Source: JAVJRN01 sp040218415 | GTDB lineage: Bacteria; Bacteroidota; Bacteroidia; Cytophagales; Cyclobacteriaceae | Assembly (NCBI GenBank): GCA_040218415.1 | Contig: JAVJRN010000010.1 | Location: 68,183 to 132,182 of the forward strand | Direction: 5' to 3' | DNA: 64,000 bases | Shown: in pieces, positions 27,212 to 37,200 of the stretch | Position numbering within the stretch: position 1 is the stretch's first letter | Layout of the letters: each line of letters opens with the position of its first letter | Translations under genes and position numbers: made by a program | The notes under the pieces: generated by a model | Seen by the model: only the letters and a program-made list of their open reading frames with translations | What the model was told of the DNA's origin: nothing | Databases searched by the model: none

Positions 27212-28429
27212 TCAATTTTCAAATTCCGATCCTTCGCCTCTTATTTTCAAGCCAAACGCCAAAGAAAAACGCCATTCTGAAACATAATGACGATCAAAAA
27301 TGAATCCGGATTCCGCTACCGGTCTTCTAATGGAATACTGAACCATTAATTTTGCATAATTGGATCCAATGTTACGTCTCAAACCAGCTCCAGCGAAAGC
27401 GCCTAGGTGAACTTTTCTAAATCGCTGGTTTTCAGTGAAGGTAATATTCCCTACGAGATAGTCTACGTTCAAAGCGTAGGATGGCTCAATTCCGGTCATG
27501 AAAAAAGGCTTGATCCCTTTTAGTGGTAGGGTGTATTCCAAAGAAAGAGGTAAACCAATGGTTGCATAATTGGCTTTCAGTAAGATAAATCTGTTGTGAA
27601 GTTTGTGATTGTAGATGGCATCAAAGGAGTTCTTGGTATAATTAAGTCCTATACTCCAAGTCCATAAATAGTGTACTCGGAAAGGAGTCATTCTAAAATT
27701 AACGCCTAAAATTGCAGACTGATCCCTGGCTTTTTCTTTGTGTTCCCGGAGGCCTTGACTTGAAAACCGAACACCAACGATAGGCTCGACGAAAATCAAA
27801 TTTTTTCTTTTCCTGCCAAAAAGTGTACAATCCCAATCGCATGTATTCTCGTGATAGTCCTTAGTGATTTTAATAAGCCCTTCATGAGTGAAGGCAGTGT
27901 TTTGGATCTTTTCAATAGTTTCAGGACTGTCGCGAAAAGTAGACATCAGAATTCTCCGATATTGGTTACTCTTCCCACTATAGCTTACTTGGTCTCCAAA
28001 ATAGCCTTCTTCTCGTTGAGTTACGATCTTTGTATCATTGCTAAGTCTTAACAATGAGCCATCCTCTCCTTCGAGGAAATAAAATGCTTCTCGAGGCAAC
28101 TTGAGATAGAATAAATCTGAAATGCCATCGACTAAATACTCTAAAAAAACCGTTGAATGGGTTTCTCCTATGGTAACTTCTTTGCTGACATAGTACTTTT
28201 CATTACCGAGTCGATAGGACTGAATTTCTTTTGGAGAGTAAACAATAATTTCTCCTTCTTCTGATGCTTTAAATACACATTCTTGTGAGTTATCTAAATT
28301 AGACCTCAGGTCAATATAACCTCGTAAAGTATCTGTTGAATTCTCGATGACGTAACCCTTTCTGAAATCTTTCTGGCCGAATGCCATTGAAGTGGGGGAA
28401 CACAATATCACAATAAGAATGAGTCTCAT
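27212..28429 (-). CDS. Outer-membrane beta-barrel protein of unknown function
   Basis: A 405-residue exported protein (signal peptide MRLILIVILCSPTSMAFGQ). The N-terminal half (about 20-200) has a small beta domain of the type that begins GYVIENSTDTLRGYIDLR, common in Bacteroidota. The C-terminal half has alternating amphipathic strands of a PorT-like barrel. It lies between the catabolic operon and the PL7 gene, on the opposite strand to the operon. A role in the locus is not shown. Confidence 0.65.
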   Translation of the reverse strand: MRLILIVILCSPTSMAFGQKDFRKGYVIENSTDTLRGYIDLRSNLDNSQECVFKASEEGEIIVYSPKEIQSYRLGNEKYYVSKEVTIGETHSTVFLEYLVDGISDLFYLKLPREAFYFLEGEDGSLLRLSNDTKIVTQREEGYFGDQVSYSGKSNQYRRILMSTFRDSPETIEKIQNTAFTHEGLIKITKDYHENTCDWDCTLFGRKRKNLIFVEPIVGVRFSSQGLREHKEKARDQSAILGVNFRMTPFRVHYLWTWSIGLNYTKNSFDAIYNHKLHNRFILLKANYATIGLPLSLEYTLPLKGIKPFFMTGIEPSYALNVDYLVGNITFTENQRFRKVHLGAFAGAGLRRNIGSNYAKLMVQYSIRRPVAESGFIFDRHYVSEWRFSLAFGLKIRGEGSEFEN

Positions 28430-28572
28430 TGTGTGTATAGGTAAATTGAAAGTAAGGGAATATTAACTTCCATCAAGTAGCAACAATATTTCAAACATAC
28501 TGTAAGGTTAAAAGTCCGCCAAGACTTCAATGGGAATCAAGAGACGAATACAATCAAAATAATTTTTGAATA

Positions 28573-31500
28573 CTATCGTTTAATAAGTTTCAAAACATGA
28601 GGTTTTCCATTGCCTTCAAGTCGTACTAAATAAATACCTCTTTGAAGTTCACTCACATCGAGTGATAGCAATCCGTCAATTTTTCGCTGTTTGACTATTT
28701 TTCCTGATTGATCATAGATCGATACTGTATGATAATTTTCCGTCCCAACAATCGTCACGATGGATATTGCAGGATTAGGAATGAGCCGAATATTGTTGCG
28801 AGAATCATCTGTCAAATTTAAAGGTCTGGTCACTATAACTTCTACTGATGCTGTAAAACCTCCGTCATCCGTAGTGACGGTAATTGTAGCTATGCCTTCT
28901 GATAGCGCGGTTATCAAACCAGTGGCATTGACAGAGGCTATTGAACCATTGCTCGAACTGAAACTAACATCTTTAATTCTTGCATCGGATGGACTAACCG
29001 TAGGATTAAGTTGTTGAGATTCCCCCTCTAAGATTTCGATAGTTGCAAGATCTAAGGATACTCCAGTGACTAATATATCTTCTCTCTCACCCTCTCCAAA
29101 TACCCTTAGTTCAGAAAGGCTAACCCATGGTCCTGTATAACCATCCGCACCCGTTACGGTAATTCTTATAAACCTTGCTTCAACATCTTCTACTGCATCA
29201 ATAATTGGTGCAATAACGGTACCTTGTGTTGAGTTGTTTGACCTATCTACAATCGTAGTATACGTTCCACTTTCAGTAAGCGAACCTTCAATGATGAACT
29301 GATAGGCTCGGTCGTCGTGGCATGTGACTTCCGTTTGTTTGATAGTAATGTCAGACCCCAAATCGATGGTAGCTGATTGAGGAAACTCTTCTACAGACCA
29401 TCGTGTATCGGTATCTCCATCTACAAGATGAGCGGAGACATTGGCTCCATCAGGCACTCCTGTACTAGTAATTGGCTGAAGCATAGCCCAGTTCATGCCC
29501 GTAGATGGAGCAAGGACGTGTACGGCTTTTGTGTCAGTAAATCCTCCCTCATCAGTCGTGACAGTGACTGTGGCACTACCTACTGAAATCCCAGTGACTA
29601 AGCCACTTTCACTTACTGTAGCAACACTTGTATTATCAGATTCAAAAACAACATTTTTGTTGGTTGCCTCAGAAGGTGAGATGGCGGCTTCTAACTGAAG
29701 GGTTCCACCAACCGTGATCGCCCCAACCTCAGCTAAGTTCACTCCAGTTACGTCCACCTGGACAGCTACCGAAATATCAACTCCTAGAGATGTTCTTGAC
29801 GCACCTTCATTGTCGGTTGCCTTAGCAGATATAGTATAGTTTCCTTCAGCTGCTCCAGTCCATGTAAATGAATATGGAGCCGATGTGGCTTCTCCTAGTT
29901 TAGTCGAGCCTTCAAAGAACTCAACTTTTGTAATTGTACCGTCAGAATCCTCTGCTTCAGCCGTAATCGTAATATCACTTCCTGGTTCGAAATTCGTATC
30001 ATTCGAAGGAGATGCAATAGATATGGATGGAAATCGGTTTTGTTGTGTGCCATCTTCCTCAAACAACTCATCAAAATGCGCGGTTGCCACACCATCATCC
30101 TGAAGATAAACGCCCGCTTTCCAATAACTTGGAAAAGTCCAAAAGGAGACATCCATATTCACTTTTTCTTCTCCATTGAAATCGACGATTATGTTACCAT
30201 CTACCAATCGTATATCACAGTTAAAATATCCTCCTGGGTCTTCTCCAAGGTCGAAATGGTCATTGGCCACTCCTCCGTCATCAGTTTTAATTACTGCCCA
30301 GATATGATTAGCAGGTGATTTAGCTTGATGCTTGTAAATTCTTAATAATGGTTTATTTGGGCCACTTCCTGCGTTGGCATCATCATGAATTTGCAAAACG
30401 GTGACTTGATCACAGGTTTGTTCCACAATATCCAGTCGGGCATGCAAGGATCGATTATTTTGAGTCAGGTCCCAATTCGTTTCGTTACGGAGTTCTGTTC
30501 TTCTGCTATCACCCGTCTGATTGAAGCGCACCTTGTCACCATCTACCACATAGAAATACTCTGGATGACTATAACCATCGTTAAGTGCGTCCCGATCCCT
30601 TAGTGTGGAACTGGTGGGAGCCTGTAATTTACATTCCGCCATAAAAGGTTGAAACCTGGGAATGTCAGAAGGCGCATCATAGCCTGTTGGTGGAGAAGGA
30701 GTCGAGTGTGTTGCGTTCAAAGCAAAAAACGAAACTTGGGCATATTCGTCAGGATCTCCGGCATTGTTTTGATTGTAGTTTCCTGCTTTGAAGTACATCC
30801 AGTCATCAGCAAAGCCACTATTAGTCATATCTACCTCTTGTACAACATCATCTTTACCTTCTCTCATGATAGTTACCGTTAAAGTATTGTAAACTACCTT
30901 AATTTCGTAGCTAAACTTTTCGCCCAAGGCAATTCCATCTGCTGGGTCTGGAGCATTATCGCTTCTACTACCGATCATTTCGTACCATTGCTCAGAACTT
31001 GTAGTAGGTTCATGTGCGAGATATATGGAACCCTTTGAGTTCCCAGGTAACTTTCGATAATACAATCTACAGGGTTCGTCATCAGAGGCATGAATTTGTC
31101 CGACGATAACACGTCCTATCTTACGGTTTTCATCAGAAGACCTAGACACGTAATCCACGGCTACAGTAGCAGCCATCACTCCATCTACCCCTCCAGCTGC
31201 TTCTTGGTTTTCAATAGAGGAAGAAGAGAAAACCCAGTTATTTCCATTTATTCCTTGAGTACTTATGCTTTTATCACCTGCTCGGATCATTTCTCTCAGC
31301 TCATTTCTTGGATAGGTGCTGCCGCCAGTCATACCATCATTAGGACACCAAAATACCATGGCTCCAGTGTTAGGGTCAGTATAAAATTCACCATCCTTTA
31401 CAAACCCGTTTGAGAGTACTTCCTCATCTACTTCTTGTTGGTTTGGTCTGGTAAGCTTCCAATATGACAGATCAAAATTTCCGCTTGGGGGGAGCGTGGG

Positions 31501-31629
31501 GTCTAACTCTTGCGCCTTCATGTAATGGCCAGCTAAACTCCACACAAACAACAGCAATAGGAACCGAACATTAAGATATTTATGAGCAACATCAAATAAG
31601 CCTACGATCCAACATCTAGATACTTTCAT
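28573..31629 (-). CDS. Secreted alginate lyase with two PL7 domains and F5/8C module
   Basis: A 1018-residue protein from the ATG at 31629; the longer frame to 31800 would invade the divergent gene and its operator. After an atypically long signal region (cleavage near residue 40), PL7 domain A (about 50-305) has RNELR (108-112), QIH (178-180) and YFKAGNYNQ (279-287). PL7 domain B (about 325-520) has RTELR (377-381), QIH (413-415) and YWKAGVYLQ (502-510). Both are complete catalytic sets. The Ile in QIH is associated in the family with G-containing substrates. Then follow Ig-like (about 535-615), Big_2, F5/8 type C, Big_2 and T9SS sorting domains. Confidence 0.9.
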   Translation of the reverse strand: MKVSRCWIVGLFDVAHKYLNVRFLLLLFVWSLAGHYMKAQELDPTLPPSGNFDLSYWKLTRPNQQEVDEEVLSNGFVKDGEFYTDPNTGAMVFWCPNDGMTGGSTYPRNELREMIRAGDKSISTQGINGNNWVFSSSSIENQEAAGGVDGVMAATVAVDYVSRSSDENRKIGRVIVGQIHASDDEPCRLYYRKLPGNSKGSIYLAHEPTTSSEQWYEMIGSRSDNAPDPADGIALGEKFSYEIKVVYNTLTVTIMREGKDDVVQEVDMTNSGFADDWMYFKAGNYNQNNAGDPDEYAQVSFFALNATHSTPSPPTGYDAPSDIPRFQPFMAECKLQAPTSSTLRDRDALNDGYSHPEYFYVVDGDKVRFNQTGDSRRTELRNETNWDLTQNNRSLHARLDIVEQTCDQVTVLQIHDDANAGSGPNKPLLRIYKHQAKSPANHIWAVIKTDDGGVANDHFDLGEDPGGYFNCDIRLVDGNIIVDFNGEEKVNMDVSFWTFPSYWKAGVYLQDDGVATAHFDELFEEDGTQQNRFPSISIASPSNDTNFEPGSDITITAEAEDSDGTITKVEFFEGSTKLGEATSAPYSFTWTGAAEGNYTISAKATDNEGASRTSLGVDISVAVQVDVTGVNLAEVGAITVGGTLQLEAAISPSEATNKNVVFESDNTSVATVSESGLVTGISVGSATVTVTTDEGGFTDTKAVHVLAPSTGMNWAMLQPITSTGVPDGANVSAHLVDGDTDTRWSVEEFPQSATIDLGSDITIKQTEVTCHDDRAYQFIIEGSLTESGTYTTIVDRSNNSTQGTVIAPIIDAVEDVEARFIRITVTGADGYTGPWVSLSELRVFGEGEREDILVTGVSLDLATIEILEGESQQLNPTVSPSDARIKDVSFSSSNGSIASVNATGLITALSEGIATITVTTDDGGFTASVEVIVTRPLNLTDDSRNNIRLIPNPAISIVTIVGTENYHTVSIYDQSGKIVKQRKIDGLLSLDVSELQRGIYLVRLEGNGKPHVLKLIKR

Positions 31630-31726
31630 AATGATAATTTTTAATAGCGTTCGAGTAAAATACCAAAATAGGTCATGATCATGGTTTCCCTTGTTTTTAA
31701 TTAATTTTGAAAATGGTTGATTAAAA

Positions 31727-31740
31727 ATTGGTTGACCATT
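31727..31740. promoter_or_regulatory. GntR/FadR-type operator in the divergent PL7/PL6 promoter
   Basis: ATTGGTTGACCATT lies in the 151-base region between the two divergent lyase genes, 40 bases before the PL6 start at 31781 and 97 bases before the PL7 start. A second half-site-like AATGGTTGATT is at 31712-31722. It can control both genes. Confidence 0.65.
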
Positions 31741-31780
31741 TTCAAATATAGTAACTTCATAGCTTAATTTTAAAAAAAAT

Positions 31781-34756
31781 GTGAAAATGAAGTGTTTCAA
31801 ACGAGACTTGATAATGATAATGGCAGCCTTTTCCGGGCTCTTACTGTTTAATCAGGCCTCCTTCGCAACGGATTATACAGTGAGCTCTGATGATCAGTTT
31901 AATAATCTTACTCTTGTTGCGGGTGATGTAGTCACATGGCTAGATGGGAATTATGCTGATCAAAACATTCAATGGAATGGTCAGTCAGGAACAGCTGATA
32001 ACCCGATAATTCTAAAGGCGGAAACTCCAGGAGGGGTAATATTTACCGGTTCTTCCAAGATCAATTTTTATGGTAGCTACTTAATTGTAGATGGTTTTTA
32101 CTGGAAAGGAGGGGAAGGATCTAGCAATCATATAGAATTCAGACGTAATGGATCAGACACAGACTTTGCAATGAATTGTACCATTAAAAATTGTGCCTTT
32201 GACAATCTGGTTACTCCTGAGCCCGACAAAAGCCGATGGATTGTATTGTATGGTTCCGAGAATGTGGTGGAAAACTGCTCATTTATCAATAAACTCAGTG
32301 CTGGCGCGCTTATTCTAGTTGAACTAGATTACTCTGCGGGTATAACTCCTGGTCATATCATTAGAAAAAACTATTTCTATAACATTACCCCTAAAGATGC
32401 CTTTTCTACAAACTCTGGTGACTGTGAGGCTATTAGAATAGGAGTGAGTTCAAATCAGTCCATAAGCGCTCAGGTAATTGTAGAAGGTAATTACTTTCAG
32501 GCCGCTGATGGCGAAAACGAAATTATTACAAATAAAAGTGCTGACAATATATACAAACACAACACCTTTAGAAACTGTCGAGGTTCGCTCGTACTGCGAC
32601 ATGGCGCAGGAGCACATATTGAGGGTAATTTTTTTCTAGGTGAGGGTAAACCCAAATCGGGAGGAATTAGAGTGAGTGATAGAGATCACGTGATCATTAA
32701 TAATTATATGCAAGGTCTGAACAATGACAATGATATTTGGAATAATGGGATCACTTTGGTAGGAGGAGGGGAATCTTCAGGGGGTAGTGGAAACGGTTAT
32801 CAAAATGTAGATAATGTTATCATTGCCCATAATACTATTTATGCTTCTGATGATCCAATTTTCTTCAATGACAGAAATTCTTATGACCCTACAGGAACGA
32901 TTGCTAATAATCTTGTTTACAGCGAAAATGGTAATATCGTAGCTGGTGACATTTCTGGAACTGGGCAAGGTATGATATACGAAGGAAATATCTTCGGCGG
33001 TTCACCCATTGGCATTTCAGATGATGGCATTACTGAAGGGAATGCCAACTTTCTCGCGAGCGGTGAAACCTTCAAGCCAAGTAGCACAGGATTAGCGGCT
33101 AATGCTGCGGGAAGTGTATACAGCAGCATCGTTAACATCGATGTAGAAGGAATTACTCGCCCAAATAGTGATATGGATGTAGGAGCTCATGAGGTTTCTG
33201 GAGGAAGTGGATCTATTGTTTATTCGCCGATTACGGATGGAGATGTAGGCGCAGGAGTAGGTGCGTGTTTTCTTGATGCTACAGGAAATGTTTTGCCAGA
33301 ATGTGGCGCTGTAGGAGATTATCTCACCGTATCTCCAGTTTCTGATTTTACGGATGTAGGAGGCACCAAGTCTGTAAGCATTTCTACCAACGTTGATTGG
33401 ACGGTTTCGGACGATCAAGAATGGATTGTTGTTAGTCCGGTTTCTGGTTCGGGATCTGGAAATATTAATATTACGGTTTCCACAAACGAGGCTACAGCTG
33501 AGAGAACAGGTACAATTACCATAATGGGAACGGGTGTCGATAACAGAGCCATCAATATTTCTCAAGCCGGATATGTAGCACCGATTGATGCAACGGGAGT
33601 TAGGCTAATGCCTGATACAGCTGCTGTGGCAGTTGGCGGCTCACAACAGCTTACTGTAACTTTCTCTCCCCTTGACGCTAGCAACCAAGAGGTTAGCTTT
33701 AGTTCCAACAATACTGCGGTAGCCACGGTCAATACTACAGGTCTGGTCACGACATTATCAGAGGGTACGGCAACCATAACAGCAACCACTGATGATGGAG
33801 GTTTTACCGCTTTTAGTGTAATAACTGCCATAGCTCCATCAACTGGTTTTAATTGGGCTTTGAATCAGCCAGTAACAGCAACGGGCATACCAGATGGAGA
33901 TAATGTTGGATCCAACATGGTTGATGGTGATGTGGCGTCTCGTTGGTCGGTTTCCGGATTCCCACAGTCTGCTACTATTGATTTGGGCGCGCAGATTACG
34001 ATTAATCAAACGGAAGTTGTATGTTATGACGGTAGGGCTTATCAATACATCATTGAAGGTTCCCTTTCAGAAAATGGTAGTTACACGACAATTATCGATA
34101 GATCGGGGAATACTACTCCTGGTACCATAGACCAGCCTATTATCGATATTATTGAAGATTTTGATGCCAGATTTGTTAAGGTAACAGTTTCTGGGGCTGA
34201 TCAATACACAGGAGATTGGGTGAGTCTTACAGAGCTAAGGGTTTTCGGGGAAGGCGAGAGAGCTGCGGTTTCTGTAACAGGCGTTTTATTGGAACAGTCA
34301 GACATGGAATTGACCGAAGGAGAGACGCAGCAATTGACGGTAACCATTAACCCGGTAAATGCCACTGATATGGGAGTGAGTTTCAGCTCAAGCAGTTCTT
34401 CAATCGCCAGTGTAGATGATGATGGTTTGGTGACTGCCTTATCGGAAGGAATGGCTATAATCACGGTGACTACCGATGATGGGAGTTTCACAGACTCCAT
34501 TGAAATCACGGTAATTAGCCCAGAGCAACCACTAGTGTCTGTTAATTCTGATATTAAGACTGTTTACCCAAATCCAGCAAGCAATTACATTTTACTCCCA
34601 AAGAATTTAACTGGAAGTTATTCGATTTTAGATATCTCAGGGAGGAAAATAACTTCTGGATTTATAAATAGAAATCAAGTAGATATTGACCTGCTCAATA
34701 CAGGCGTTTATTTAATCGATGTATCAAATCATCGATTGAAGTTTATTAAAAAATGA
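31781..34756 (+). CDS. Secreted modular PL6 alginate lyase (PL6-BACON-Big_2-F5/8C-Big_2-T9SS)
   Basis: A 991-residue protein with signal peptide (to about ASFA, residue 29). The PL6 beta-helix spans about 30-465. Its catalytic pair is Lys252 in ITNKSAD and Arg273 in VLRHGA, with the 21-residue spacing of known PL6 enzymes. A BACON-like domain (about 510-592), Big_2 (about 603-685), F5/8 type C (about 688-825), a second Big_2 (about 830-915) and a T9SS tail (VYPNPASNYILL) follow. The last three modules closely resemble those of the divergent PL7 protein. Predicted to be surface-exposed and to act on polymeric alginate. Confidence 0.9.
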   Translation: MKMKCFKRDLIMIMAAFSGLLLFNQASFATDYTVSSDDQFNNLTLVAGDVVTWLDGNYADQNIQWNGQSGTADNPIILKAETPGGVIFTGSSKINFYGSYLIVDGFYWKGGEGSSNHIEFRRNGSDTDFAMNCTIKNCAFDNLVTPEPDKSRWIVLYGSENVVENCSFINKLSAGALILVELDYSAGITPGHIIRKNYFYNITPKDAFSTNSGDCEAIRIGVSSNQSISAQVIVEGNYFQAADGENEIITNKSADNIYKHNTFRNCRGSLVLRHGAGAHIEGNFFLGEGKPKSGGIRVSDRDHVIINNYMQGLNNDNDIWNNGITLVGGGESSGGSGNGYQNVDNVIIAHNTIYASDDPIFFNDRNSYDPTGTIANNLVYSENGNIVAGDISGTGQGMIYEGNIFGGSPIGISDDGITEGNANFLASGETFKPSSTGLAANAAGSVYSSIVNIDVEGITRPNSDMDVGAHEVSGGSGSIVYSPITDGDVGAGVGACFLDATGNVLPECGAVGDYLTVSPVSDFTDVGGTKSVSISTNVDWTVSDDQEWIVVSPVSGSGSGNINITVSTNEATAERTGTITIMGTGVDNRAINISQAGYVAPIDATGVRLMPDTAAVAVGGSQQLTVTFSPLDASNQEVSFSSNNTAVATVNTTGLVTTLSEGTATITATTDDGGFTAFSVITAIAPSTGFNWALNQPVTATGIPDGDNVGSNMVDGDVASRWSVSGFPQSATIDLGAQITINQTEVVCYDGRAYQYIIEGSLSENGSYTTIIDRSGNTTPGTIDQPIIDIIEDFDARFVKVTVSGADQYTGDWVSLTELRVFGEGERAAVSVTGVLLEQSDMELTEGETQQLTVTINPVNATDMGVSFSSSSSSIASVDDDGLVTALSEGMAIITVTTDDGSFTDSIEITVISPEQPLVSVNSDIKTVYPNPASNYILLPKNLTGSYSILDISGRKITSGFINRNQVDIDLLNTGVYLIDVSNHRLKFIKK

Positions 34757-34800
34757 TTTCATCATAATTAACCCTATGCTTTAACCAGTAATAAGAAAAC

Positions 34801-37113
34801 ATGAAAATTTTACTTCAAGTACTTACGATCCTAGCCCTTCTGTTTGGCTGTCAACAAAATAATTCTTTAACCAGTGTGCTAGTTCAGAATCAAGCGGAGC
34901 TTAACAGTGCAATTAAAAAGGCCAAACCTGGCACTGAAATTGTCATGGCTAATGGTGAATGGAACGACGTTCAAATTCGCTTCACCGGTAATGGTACCGA
35001 AGATCAGCCCATCATATTAAGAGCTGAATCACCAGGAGAAGTAATGATTCAAGGCGAGTCGGACCTAAAGCTTGGTGGCGAATACTTAGTTGTCGAGGGC
35101 TTGTTCTTCACCAATGGTGCATCTCCATCAAAGGCAGTCATTCAGTACTACATCGACAGTGAGACGGTGGCGAATCATTCAAGAGTAACCAATTGTGTGA
35201 TTAAGGATTTCAATAAATCGCAGCGAAATAATTCGGATCTTTGGGTGCTATTTAAAGGGCGGTACAATCAATTCGATCAGAATAACCTGTCTGGTAAGTC
35301 TAATAGAGGGCCGACTATCCGAATTGACTTGGAGGGTAACCAGAGTGTAAAGAACTATCATCGGATCAATAATAATTATTTTGGCCCTAGACCACCAAAA
35401 GGAGGACCAAGTGCCGAGACGATTCAGATCGGGAATAGTAGTACTTCTATGACCCCAAGCTATACGACGGTTGAAAACAATTTCTTCGATCATTGCGATG
35501 GAGAAGTGGAGGTTATTTCTAGCAAGTCGAATTTCAATGAATTTAGAAACAATATTTTCTATAAAAGTGAAGGATCCCTCGTCACACGTCATGGCAATTA
35601 CTGCTTAATTGATGGTAATTATTTTATTGGAGACGAAAACTCTCCACACGTAGGCGGTGTTCGTTTGATTGGCACAGGCCATGTGGTAACCAATAATTAC
35701 TTCTATAATCTCCGCGGAGAGATTTTCAGAGCGCCACTTGCTTTGATGAATGGGGTAGATAAGCCTACCATCAATCGATATTTTCAAGTTACCGATGTAG
35801 TTGTAGCATACAATACATGGGTCAACTGTAGCTCGCCTTGGCAAATTGGAGTCGGTTCAAACCTTGATCAAAAAGATGTGCTTCCGGCTTCCGAAATAAG
35901 ATCAGAAACGCCAATACGCACCATAATCGCCAATAATATCATTTATAATACTAAAGGTGATGAAGAACCGATTCGTAGGTATGATTCCAGTGATGGTATT
36001 GATTTCGAAAGCAATGTGATCAACAACCAAGGTGTTGATTTTAAAGGGGTAGATGGGCTGGAAGCAAGAGATTTTTCCATGACTGAGCTTGAGGCTGACT
36101 TTTGGGTTCCAAGTGATGATCTGAGTGATTTTGAGAAACACAACGGCTTTGAATTCGACAAGATCACCACTGATTTAGTGGGCAATTCCAGAAAAGGGAG
36201 TAATTCTATCGGAGCAGTTGTAGGAGCAAAAAAACAACCGAATATCATGGACTTATCTAAATATGGTGCGGATTGGTATAATCGTAATCCAACTGAACCA
36301 GAACCAGCTAAGCACGTGGTAAAAACGGCTGAGGAGCTTGTCAATGCAATCAGCAATGCGGCCGATGGAGACATTATCCAACTTTCTGAAACCCAATTTG
36401 AGTTGAATACTTCACTGAAAATTGACAAGAAATTGATCATTCAATCTATCGATAGTAAGAATAGGTCAACCATTTTGTTTAAGGGAGCAGCGAGAACGCC
36501 TGCTTTTGAAATGAATCCTAAAGGTGAATTAAAACTACAGGCTATCATATTAAAAGGTACAGGAGCAAACTACGCTTTCGCAACCCTAAGTGAAAATATG
36601 TCCAGCCTCTACAACCTTACAGTGAAGGATGCTGACATCTTCAACTTCGATTATGTACTTAAGAGTTACAAATATTCATTCTCAGAATACATCAGGTTTG
36701 AGTCGACGAGCATTAAAAATTGTGCAAATGGAATTGAACTTTCTGCTGAGGACGATGATCGGGGTGACTATAATGCAGAAAATGTGTTTGTTTTGGACTG
36801 TCAGTTTGATCGGGTAAGCAGTAATGTCATTGACTACTACCGTGGAGGTTACGACGAGTCAACAGTAGGTGGTAACCTGATTGTACAAGGGTGTACTTTT
36901 ACCAATAGTGGAGAGAAAGAAAGTACTAATGTGCTTATCAATACTTACGGAATCATCAATGTAGAGATATTGAACAATACCTTCGAAAACAACTCTGTTG
37001 ATCTGGTCGCTCGCCTGTGGGGTGCTAAGAATAATTCTCAAGCTGACAATGTGATTAAGAACTCAGGAAAATTGATTGTTGAGCAAAATTTGCCACTAAA
37101 GTTGATGTACTAG
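34801..37113 (+). CDS. Two-domain PL6 alginate lyase, lipoprotein (AlyGC-like)
   Basis: A 770-residue lipoprotein with lipobox ending at Cys17 (LLFGC). The N-terminal chondroitinase-B-like beta-helix (about 25-470) has Lys242 in SSKSN and Arg263 in VTRHGN, again 21 apart. A second beta-helix (about 505-770) resembles the C-terminal domain of exolytic PL6 enzymes such as AlyGC. There is no T9SS tail, so it is membrane-anchored, unlike the other two PL6 proteins. It begins 44 bases after the secreted PL6 gene and is probably co-transcribed. Exolytic action on oligomers is inferred from the architecture. Confidence 0.88.
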   Translation: MKILLQVLTILALLFGCQQNNSLTSVLVQNQAELNSAIKKAKPGTEIVMANGEWNDVQIRFTGNGTEDQPIILRAESPGEVMIQGESDLKLGGEYLVVEGLFFTNGASPSKAVIQYYIDSETVANHSRVTNCVIKDFNKSQRNNSDLWVLFKGRYNQFDQNNLSGKSNRGPTIRIDLEGNQSVKNYHRINNNYFGPRPPKGGPSAETIQIGNSSTSMTPSYTTVENNFFDHCDGEVEVISSKSNFNEFRNNIFYKSEGSLVTRHGNYCLIDGNYFIGDENSPHVGGVRLIGTGHVVTNNYFYNLRGEIFRAPLALMNGVDKPTINRYFQVTDVVVAYNTWVNCSSPWQIGVGSNLDQKDVLPASEIRSETPIRTIIANNIIYNTKGDEEPIRRYDSSDGIDFESNVINNQGVDFKGVDGLEARDFSMTELEADFWVPSDDLSDFEKHNGFEFDKITTDLVGNSRKGSNSIGAVVGAKKQPNIMDLSKYGADWYNRNPTEPEPAKHVVKTAEELVNAISNAADGDIIQLSETQFELNTSLKIDKKLIIQSIDSKNRSTILFKGAARTPAFEMNPKGELKLQAIILKGTGANYAFATLSENMSSLYNLTVKDADIFNFDYVLKSYKYSFSEYIRFESTSIKNCANGIELSAEDDDRGDYNAENVFVLDCQFDRVSSNVIDYYRGGYDESTVGGNLIVQGCTFTNSGEKESTNVLINTYGIINVEILNNTFENNSVDLVARLWGAKNNSQADNVIKNSGKLIVEQNLPLKLMY

Positions 37114-37200
37114 TTGAGAAAACTTCATTTAGACATATCGCGATTCCATAAATTAGCTTGAGTTTTATCGTTTTGCTGGGGTTATAAAGGTGCATGTAGC

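Noticed and set aside
31630..31800. N-terminal extension of the PL7 protein to 31800
   Set aside because: It would overlap the divergent PL6 start and translate through the GntR operator; the ATG at 31629 fits better.
33092..33565. 157-codon minus-strand frame inside the modular PL6 gene
   Set aside because: Low-complexity R/N/S-rich translation typical of the antisense of a Ser/Thr/Gly-rich Big_2 region.
35943..36440. 165-codon minus-strand frame inside the lipoprotein PL6 gene
   Set aside because: Antisense shadow of a well-supported gene; no start context and no recognisable motif.
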